Source of the DNA: Diphasiastrum complanatum
Lineage: Eukaryota; Streptophyta; Lycopodiopsida; Lycopodiales; Lycopodiaceae
Length of the DNA: 64,000 nucleotides
Direction: 5' to 3'
NCBI GenBank assembly: GCA_029204225.1
Contig: MU832238.1
Location: 1-64,000 of the forward strand
Under the pieces are notes generated by a model. The model worked only from the letters and a program-made list of their open reading frames with translations, searched no databases and had not been told where the DNA came from. The position numbers were made by a program, and so were the translations under genes. Position 1 is the stretch's first letter, and each line of letters begins with the position of its first letter. Positions 57,801 through 64,000 of this stretch are shown here, one piece after another.

Positions 57801-59504
57801 ATTATTACTGATCACCAGTCTTTACGTTATCTGTTTTCTCAACGTGACCTTAGTGATCGTCAATTTTGTTGGTTGCAGTTTTTACAGTCTTTTAATTTCT
57901 CCATATTGTATCGTCCTGGTCGTGCTAACACTGCTGCTGATGCATTATCTCGTCTTCCAACTTTGTTAAATACACTCGTTTCTGCTATTCCTCCATGGTT
58001 TGATGCTCTACCTGCAGCATACCTTACATGTTCTGATTCTTGTGATGATTATAGTTCTGCCTCATCTGTTTCGTCGAGTCCTCATCAGGTTTACTCCATT
58101 ATTGACAATCGTCTTTATCATTATGATTCTCTTTGTATCCCTAGTTCTTTGGGTATCAGTTCCCAATTGTTGTCGGATGCTCATTCCTCTCCTGTTGGGG
58201 GTCACTTTGGTTTTCAGAAGTCTTATGCTCGTCTCAAAGACCATTTCTATTGGCCCTCTCTTCGATATGAGCTTGCTGTACTTATTCGTACCTGCCCTTT
58301 CTGTCTTCGTAATAAGTACTCCCGTTCTAAATTTGCTGGTTTGCTCCAGAGTTGGCCTATTCCTCATCGCCAGTGGACTAATATATCTATGGACTTTATC
58401 CTTGGCCTTCCTCATACCCAGCGTGGTCACGATTCATGTATGGTGGTAGTTGACAGGTTCTCGAAACAGGCACATTTTATCCCAGTTCGCAGTACTATCA
58501 CAGCAGAGCAGTGTGCACGTTTGTTCCTATCAGAGATTTTCCGCCTGCATGGATTTCCTCGTACTATCCTTTCTTATTGGGATAGTAAGTTTACATCTAT
58601 ATTCTGGACAGAGCTTATGCGTATTTTGGATGTTCAGCTTTTTATGGGTTCTGCTTATCATTCTACTTCTGATGGGCAGTCTGAGGTCCTTAACAGGATC
58701 CTTGAGGATTATTTACGCCATTTTGTTACTCCTTCAGGGAAGGATTGGGATCAGCATTTATGTTTAGCAGAGTATAGCTATAATAGCTCTGTTAGTACCA
58801 GCACAGGTGTCTCTCCATTTTTATTATCTCATGGCTATGCACCTCTTTTACCTGGCATTCCTCTTCCTCCTGAGGATACACCTGTTACACTTGCATCTTT
58901 TCTATCAGGTGCTCGAGAGCTTATTACTCGGGCCAGTTCTCATTTACAGCATGTTCAGCAGCGTTATCAGACCTCAGTTGATCGTCACCGCCGCCATGTT
59001 GAGTTTCAGCTTGGAGATATGGTTTATCTACGCTTATAGTTTGCACGTCATCATTTTGTCCAGGGCCATGCTTCTACTGAGAAGCTTGCACCACGTTATT
59101 ATGGGCCTTATCACATTGTGGAGGTTCTTAGTCTAGTTACATATCGCTTACAGCTTCCTTCTTCCACACGCGCCTGTGATGTATTCCATGTCAGTTTATT
59201 ACGTGCTGCTATTGAGGATGACGCTCCTTGTGATGCTGAGTTTCCTACTGCTCCAGAGTTATTTCCATTTTTACCTGCTGCTATATTACAGGTCCGTCTA
59301 TACCATAGTGGACGCCACCGGCAGATTCAGTTTCTGGTCGAGTGGGATGGTCGTCCTATTGAGGAGGCTACATGGGAGCCTATTGATGTGTTTTATCATA
59401 CACCATTACTTGCGGATCAGGCTCGTGCTCTTGCTGCACTTGTTGATTCCTTTACATCAGATGTTCCTCTAGCTGTTGATGCACCAGGGCTTGCTGCTAC
59501 TTGA
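54885..59504 (+). pseudogene. gypsy-6 gag-pol polyprotein (single frame, two TAG stops)
   Basis: Start chosen at MAHSPTPSETTQE (54885). Gag with a Pro-rich part, then WFAKLDTYFQIYP; knuckle CFRCKSPDHLARDC (about 55900); protease ALVDTGSTHSFISS (56170); RT with [29 protein letters not shown] and LVYFDDILIFS (56880-57225); RNase H with VETDASNAGLGALL and VHEKELLAIIYALKKW (57630-57770); integrase zinc region CPFCLRNKYSRS (about 58290) and core MDFILGLP ... TSDGQSEVLNRILED; chromodomain RQIQFLVEWDGRPIEEATW (about 59320-59380). Stops TAG at 55323-55325 and 59037-59039 break an otherwise continuous frame. The usual SDRD block of the integrase reads SYWD (58570-58581), so the second catalytic aspartate is lost. 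Dead copy. Confidence 0.95.
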
Positions 59505-59537
59505 TCCGGTTATCTTTTCGGCAGTTGGGTCTTTTTT

Positions 59538-59550
59538 TTGTGTCGGGGAG
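59538..59550 (+). other. gypsy-6 polypurine tract
   Basis: tgtcggggag directly before the AGTTATGG LTR start; a weak but correctly placed tract. Confidence 0.7.
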
Positions 59551-59935
59551 AGTTATGGACTCGGCTCATTACATTCGCCGCGTCCATTTACATTTACAGT
59601 TACTTTACTTTATGCATAAGTTTATTCATTAGTGACATTCAGACTATATGGTTGGCCTTTGGCCTTATTATTCATTATTAGGCCATTTGGACATATTACT
59701 GGAGAGTCGGGGAGGGCGCACTATTATCCCTCCCAGTTGGGCCCTAGCCACTGGAAATTAGGGCTTTCTCTTGGCTATAAGTAGGGAAACTGTGTCATTT
59801 ATCATTCAGCTGATGATATTGATCTCTCTCTTTAGCCTCCTTAATCTCTCTCTTTCCTGCTTTCTAGGGTTAAGTCTTGCTTATGTGATGCTTTTATAGC
59901 TTAATTCTAGATCAGCTGTGGCTCTATTCGTAACT
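59551..59935 (+). repeat. gypsy-6 3' LTR
   Basis: 385 bp, same ends as the 5' copy, with deletions relative to it near 59620, 59708 and 59755. Confidence 0.93.
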
Positions 59936-59940
59936 CATCT

Positions 59941-60145
59941 ATTGGACCTATCTGAAGAGTCATCTGGTATAACCCATTTTGAACCCGATAAGGTCTTGGA
60001 CATAAGAACTAAACGATTGCATAATCATGTAGTTATTTTGTATTTTGTTCATTGGAAGGGCCATCCGAATGATGACGAATCTTGGGAACAACGTATAGGC
60101 TTAGAAAAAACTTCCTTAACTTTAAGTTTTGAGGTTAGAACTTGA
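59941..60145 (+). pseudogene. gypsy-7 chromodomain fragment
   Basis: THFEPDKVLDIRTKRLHNH and LYFVHWKGHPNDDESW, then a stop and a ggggagaag purine run. This is the 3' end of an older gypsy in which gypsy-6 landed; the sequence left of gypsy-6 (53700-53783) may be its other half but shows no clear motif. Confidence 0.85.
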
Positions 60146-60224
60146 TTATGGGGAGAAGTATGTCATGCCCATGATTGGACAATAGTTTATTCTCTGAAAA
60201 ATAAATCAAAAGCCTTTACCTAAG

Positions 60225-60462
60225 ACTGGTTTTAGGAGACGATTTCGCCATTATGAGTTCCCAGTCTTACCCTTTGGTTTGACGACTGCTCCGACAACTT
60301 TCCAACAAATGATGAATGATCTATTTCGTTCTTTTTTGGGACAACATGTAGTAGTGTTTCTAGATGATGTTTTGATCTATAATAGAACACTTAAAGAGCG
60401 TATAAGCATCTTCGTGCTGTTTTAAGAATTTTAAGGCAAGAGAAGCTTTTTTCCAAAGAATC
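60225..60462 (+). pseudogene. gypsy-7 reverse transcriptase fragment
   Basis: RRFRHYEFPVLPFGLTTAP and FQQMMNDLF, then VVVFLDDVLIYNRTLKER (RT active site DD) and a decayed stretch to FSKES at 60462, where the TRIM is inserted. It lies downstream of a chromodomain, so either two elements abut or the locus is rearranged. Confidence 0.88.
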
Positions 60463-60504
60463 TGTTGGAATATCAATCCACACTCTAGAGAGAACTATCA
60501 AACA

Positions 60505-60577
60505 GGGCGGATAGCTCAGTGGTAAAGCATCCCATCCGGTATGAGGGAGGTCTTGGGTTCGAATCCTAGTCTGTCCA
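60505..60577 (+). tRNA. tRNA-like sequence in left terminal repeat
   Basis: 73 bases. The acceptor arms GGGCGGA / TCTGTCC pair (with G-T wobbles), and the T arm TTGGG-TTCGAAT-CCTAG closes. A box TAGCTCAGTGG and B box GGTTCGAATCC match pol III consensus. The D arm has one mismatch. The anticodon arm is poor, so no clear isotype; probably tRNA-derived rather than a functional tRNA. Confidence 0.6.
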
Positions 60578-60802
60578 TCCATATTATGATTTATGGATTT
60601 CTAACAAGTTAGGTTCTTAATTCACATGTATAGGCCCCTAGTGGACCCACGAGTCCCTACAAGTTAGTTTCATACTAACTTGGGCCTAAAATATAAATGA
60701 CCATGGTTACACAGATCTCGACCTTTTGGGTCATAGTAGCCTATGGCTTCTACATCATTTACATTTATTATTCTAACACCCTCCTTAAATGAAAATAACA
60801 TG

Positions 60803-60815
60803 GTATCAAAGCCAA
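60803..60815 (+). other. Primer-site-like sequence of the TRIM
   Basis: TGGTATCAAAGCC differs at one base from the plant initiator-tRNA-Met site. It lies 196 bases inside the 144-bp repeat, or 24 bases after the end of the alternative 316-bp LTR. Confidence 0.6.
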
Positions 60816-60958
60816 GTTAGACCTAACAGTTCATGGTGTCAAAGCCATGGTTAGGTGGCCCAAGTTGTGGGGCAGGTGACAGCTAGGACCCCAACCAAGT
60901 GTGGCTTGAGAGGGGGTGTAGGAATATCAATCCACACTCTAGAGAGAACTATCAAACA

Positions 60959-61031
60959 GGGCGGATAGCTCAGTGGGAGAGCATCCCATCCGGTATGAGG
61001 GAGGTCCTGGGTTCGAATCCTAGTCTGTCCA
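60959..61031 (+). tRNA. tRNA-like sequence in right terminal repeat
   Basis: Same 73-base sequence with a better D arm (GCTC-AGTGGGA-GAGC) and T arm CTGGG/CCTAG. A and B boxes intact. It differs from the left copy at only a few positions. Confidence 0.62.
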
Positions 61032-61060
61032 TCCATATTATGATTTATGGATTTCTAATA

Positions 61061-61467
61061 GAATCGAAATGTGAATACTTAAAGAAAAGGAACGTCTTTA
61101 TTAATGCTTTAAAGGGGGTAAAAAGTCGGAACGAAAGGCCTAGCCCTTTGATAGAGTGGAATGAGAAATTAGATGAGATGTTTCTTAAACTCAAACTTCT
61201 AATTGTCTTAGCTCCCGTGTTGAGAATAGCGGATCCAAATATTTCTTTCATCATTAACATTGATGCGAGTGATATGGTTATTGGAGGTGTTCTCTTACAA
61301 GAGGGTCAGCCCATTGCTTTCAAGAGAAAAAAGTTGTCCGATGCGCAAGTCAAATATACTACTAAGGAAAAAGAGCTTTTTGTGGTGATCCATGCTCTGA
61401 GACATTGCCTGTACGGTAATAAGTTCAATGAGGACTTGGAAGTTGCAAGTAGTAGATTCAAGTCCTA
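61061..61467 (+). pseudogene. gypsy-7 RT end and RNase H fragment
   Basis: ESKCEYLKKRNVFINALKG, then IEWNEKLDEMFLKLK, RNase H INIDASDMVIGGVLLQEGQ and TTKEKELFVVIHALRHCLYG (61255-61420). Ends at about 61440 with no integrase. Continues 60225-60462 across the TRIM. Confidence 0.88.
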
Positions 61468-62194
61468 GTGGTGCCAATTTTATTTTATGGTAGTTAAAAT
61501 GGATAGTAGTTCTTCTTACCCTACTTGTGCTGCTAATCTATCATCTTATCCATTCATTTGTTTGAGCCTTTATAACTAGCTAACATGTGTATGGACTGAA
61601 GTTTCTCCCAATAGGAGTCTTTTAGGACCACCCATAGCTTGTTCATGAATTTGAAGGCTCTCGAGACACTCCCCTATTAAACTATATATGCAATTTCTTT
61701 TTGTTTTTCTAAGAAATCACTTTTCAATCATATCACAAATTGCACTAGACATCATAACAAAGTAGAGCTTTTCATTGCTTTGATTTGCGCCTAGTAATCT
61801 CGTATTACTTGAAAATCATTGATAGGGTTATGGCTAGTCTTCTTTTGGGAAAATTTGATGAAATCAATCAAGAATGTATGCTATTTAGGTTCTAGTTGAT
61901 TTGGATCTTATCAAAGGCCTCATTTTGCCCATCATTTAAATAACTTCAAGCCCTTGGGAACTCAAGCTTATATCGCTTGTTGTCATCTTTTAGAATGTTC
62001 TAGATGTTGGAAATTTCCTGCAAAGTTTTATTGGTTATTTTTTTAGACAAGATTATGCAACACAAAGAAGCTTTTTGGAATGATGAATGTTGAACATCAG
62101 GGCATGTATGACATAGGCACAAGTGTCATTCACATTTTTTTAGGGTTTAGTTAGGATATGTGAGGCCAATACTTATAATCTCTCACAAAAACAG
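61468..62194. other. End of intron 4, no gene
   Basis: AT-rich non-coding sequence leading to the exon 5 acceptor; nothing recognised. Confidence 0.6.
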
Positions 62195-62305
62195 GTATAT
62201 GGATTTTATGACGAGTGTCAACGCAAATATGGCAATCCAAATGCTTGGCGATATTGCACTGATGTTTTTGACTACCTCACTTTGTCTGCAATCATTGATG
62301 GAAGG
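62195..62305 (+). CDS. PP6-type phosphatase, exon 5 (gene continues beyond window)
   Basis: 37 codons, VYGFYDECQRKYGNPNAWRY then CTDVFDYLTLSAIIDGR, ending before donor GTAAGC at 62306, phase 0. YGFYDEC and the FDYL block match the PPP catalytic core. The remaining half, including the HGG and C-terminal YFL-type motifs, must lie beyond 64000. All five exons share phase continuity and carry no stop. Confidence 0.96.
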
Positions 62306-63053
62306 GTAAGCTAACATTTTACATGTACTTGAGGTTCCAAAATGTTGTGAATTAGCTCTTGATTTTGTTTGGGCTTGTTAGATCCAAGGTTATGGAAAAT
62401 GTTTTCTCAATCCATTTTATTGTTTCTCAAGCTTTGCTTTTGAGGGCATTATATACCAATACACTGTGTTCCTAATATTTGTCAGTGCTTTGATGCTTTA
62501 AAGTTATGTCATTTTTGCTTAATACGACAAATGTTCCTTATTATGAATATTGAAGTATTTATAATTTGTTTTGTTTTGAGTGTCTAAAAGCACAATTCAT
62601 GGTTTGAAAACGGGTTCATGTTTGGAGAAGCAAAATTCAACGTGCATGTGTTGTGTTGAGTGGTGAGAACCATCTTATTGTATGATGTAATACTTTCTTA
62701 TCAAATATATTTCTAGGAGTTTATGTCCATTGACATGCGTACACACACAAATTGAGTTGACTTATGGGTATAGTTGGATCTTCAATTTGCAACCTAGACA
62801 TTTATTTCCTATCTTTTTGTCTGCTTCCTAGTATTGCTTTTGTCTTTTGGTTTCTTCTCTTCTCCTTGAAGTGAAGGTTTAATTCCAATTGTCTTCGCCG
62901 CCTCGTTTGTTCATGAAATAGCATGACAATCAGTTGTACAGAGAGTACGAAAGACATATATCATGGTCATGTATCTCGTTAGATTGAAACTTGACCTCCT
63001 TTGAAGTATTTGGTTGCCCATTATATATATTTTGATCCTTGATTGCATCTAGA

Positions 63054-63235
63054 TTTACCACTGTCCCATGTAGATTATTATGTGCCCCATACTCATTTGC
63101 TACGTCATTTTAAGGAACTTCTGTCTCGTCTACACATGCGTGTGCCTTATCTACTTGATGTGTGTGATTCTGCTCAAAAGTATGTCAATTAGGCAAGAAA
63201 CGATGTGATGCATCTTGATTGTCCACCAATTGTAA
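63054..63235 (+). other. Unidentified coding-like fragment
   Basis: An open stretch LPLSHVDYYVPHTHLLRHF then KELLSRLHMRVPYLLDV, a TAG after KYVN, then ARNDVMHLDCPP in the same frame. It reads like a decayed protein domain, but I do not recognise the family. Confidence 0.3.
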
Positions 63236-63343
63236 GCTCTGTCGTTTTAGAACAAAGCTGCAAAGAGAACCTTCTACTTATTTGTTGGAGAACATGGTAG
63301 CACCTTGAAGCATGTCTCAAGGTTTGTTATTCAACTTCCTAAA

Positions 63344-63553
63344 TTTCAATGTTTCATGGGGTCATTTTGTATGTTGTTTTGACAGGAAATTTTTTTAGGG
63401 TTTTTTTTTTTGAAAATGTGTTTAAATTGGTTTTTGGGGTTTAGACATGTCATAGAACGATTAGTACCAAGTAGATACATCCAATTTCATGAGAATGCTC
63501 TAGAGAATGCAATTTCAAGAGGAAAAATTGTGTATGGTTGCTTTCCTCAGTCA
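63344..63553 (+). repeat. Dispersed repeat, copy B
   Basis: Partner of 34833-35053, same orientation and block order. Confidence 0.8.
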
Positions 63554-64000
63554 ATTAAGATAGGTTACTAGGTTGCGAGAATCTGTTCATGCCAAACGCG
63601 ATTCGCAAATTGTTTTATCTGTTCATGCCGCGATTCAAAATTTTATTTATTTATTTATATTTATTTTATAAATCTATATACATGCAATATGGGTATCAGT
63701 AGAAAGAGATGAAATAGAGGATTCACATTCAATGGGTTTCAAGTAGTTTCAGGTCCAATGAACTGCATATGTTGTAAACTTGACCCAACTAGCATCAACT
63801 TGCATAAACCTAAATGTAAAAGTCATGACCTATCTGAATGCGTACCGAACCATACGCATTGAACCTTAGTGAGCCACAACTAACCTTATTGAACCATATC
63901 AAACCCTAATGAAGCGTAGCAAACCATATTGAACCACAACAAACTGTACTGAACTATGCATAGCACATGCTTGCTTTGGAAGGTTGGAATGAAAGAGATG

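Larger units (their letters stand above)
53784..59940 (+). mobile_element. gypsy-6: near-complete Ty3/gypsy chromovirus with CATCT target duplication
   Basis: Element 53789-59935 (6147 bp) is flanked by catct at 53784-53788 and 59936-59940. LTRs (418 and 385 bp) start AGTTATGG and end GTAACT, so the ends are AG...CT instead of TG...CA. Primer site and polypurine tract abut them exactly. One long frame encodes gag-pol with two in-frame TAG stops. Inserted in an older gypsy (gypsy-7). Confidence 0.95.
60458..61065 (+). mobile_element. TRIM-like retroelement with tRNA-like sequences in its terminal repeats
   Basis: 598 bp (60463-61060) between perfect gaatc duplications (60458-60462 and 61061-61065). 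Deleting the element and one gaatc restores the RT reading across FSKES and KCEYLK, so the boundaries are exact. Direct terminal repeats of 144 bp (60463-60606, 60917-61060) start TGT[TA]GGAATATC and end TTTCTAA[CT]A. Inside: a primer-site-like TGGTATCAAAGCC (60803-60815) and a purine tract gagaggggg before the right repeat. No coding capacity. An alternative reading has a 316-bp LTR (60463-60778) with the right copy shortened by deletion between TTCTAACA repeats. Confidence 0.85.
48337..62194 (+). other. PP6 intron 4 (about 13.9 kb)
   Basis: Donor GTTCAC (weak), acceptor caaaaacag at 62194. Joins RQITQ to VYGFYDECQ as in the family. It contains a repeat array, a foldback, gypsy-6, gypsy-7 fragments and the tRNA-bearing TRIM. 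49560-52690 and 61470-62194 have no recognised gene. Confidence 0.9.
62306..64000 (+). other. PP6 intron 5, 5' part
   Basis: Donor GTAAGC. Non-coding except for a coding-like fragment at about 63054-63235. Contains copy B of the dispersed repeat (63344-63553) and an array of gaaccata/aaaccata motifs at the end (63835-63960). Confidence 0.7.

Noticed and set aside
55456-59472. Several long + strand frames in a second phase across gypsy-6
   Set aside because: Leu/Val-rich shadows of the gag-pol frame; none has a retroelement motif.
60391-61036. Two - strand frames sharing RIRTQDLPHTGWDAL
   Set aside because: This is the antisense translation of the tRNA-like sequence, a common false gene prediction.

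Overview
The window is nuclear DNA of a land plant with a large, repeat-rich genome. It has split genes with long introns, plant-type Ty1/copia and Ty3/gypsy (chromodomain-bearing) LTR retrotransposons with tRNA-iMet-type primer sites, a plant LINE, and hAT DNA transposons. The giant-intron layout resembles gymnosperms or other large-genome lineages, but I cannot fix the species. No organellar, bacterial or viral genome segment was seen.

Host gene: one ordinary plant gene spans most of the window on the + strand. It encodes the catalytic subunit of a PP6-type (FyPP-like) serine/threonine protein phosphatase. Five exons are visible (7681-7767, 35563-35709, 35856-35923, 48279-48336, 62195-62305). 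They join in frame into the first 157 residues of a protein that is usually about 300 residues, and the rest lies beyond 64000. The introns are about 27.8 kb, 146 bp, 12.4 kb and 13.9 kb, and the three long ones are packed with nested transposons.

Layout: 1-7680, upstream of exon 1, holds a decayed gypsy element (gypsy-1) with a 3' LTR. Intron 1 holds a 45-bp minisatellite, a decayed gypsy on the - strand (gypsy-2), and a hAT pseudogene (hAT-1) with a very young copia (copia-1) nested in it. It continues with a gypsy-3 remnant, a LINE split by an internally deleted gypsy (gypsy-5), and an apparently intact 6.2-kb hAT element (hAT-2). Intron 3 holds gypsy-4 interrupted by an internally deleted gypsy-3 copy with intact target duplications, then a decayed copia-2. 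Intron 4 holds a degenerate repeat array, a long foldback, and gypsy-6, which is near-complete with odd AG...CT LTR ends. It also holds scrambled gypsy-7 fragments carrying a 598-bp terminal-repeat miniature retroelement whose repeats contain a tRNA-like sequence.

The two best candidates for something undescribed are these. (1) hAT-2 encodes a predicted 1336-residue, four-exon transposase with a long Pro-rich/acidic tail bearing AT-hook-like motifs. It also carries a second, convergent gene for a small charged protein, and its ends are dense in GGTACC-type palindromes. (2) The TRIM-like element at 60463-61060 has direct terminal repeats that each carry A- and B-box tRNA promoter sequences, a tRNA analogue of the 5S-bearing Cassandra TRIMs. 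The elements serve themselves; their combined effect on the host gene is extreme intron expansion with the splice sites preserved.
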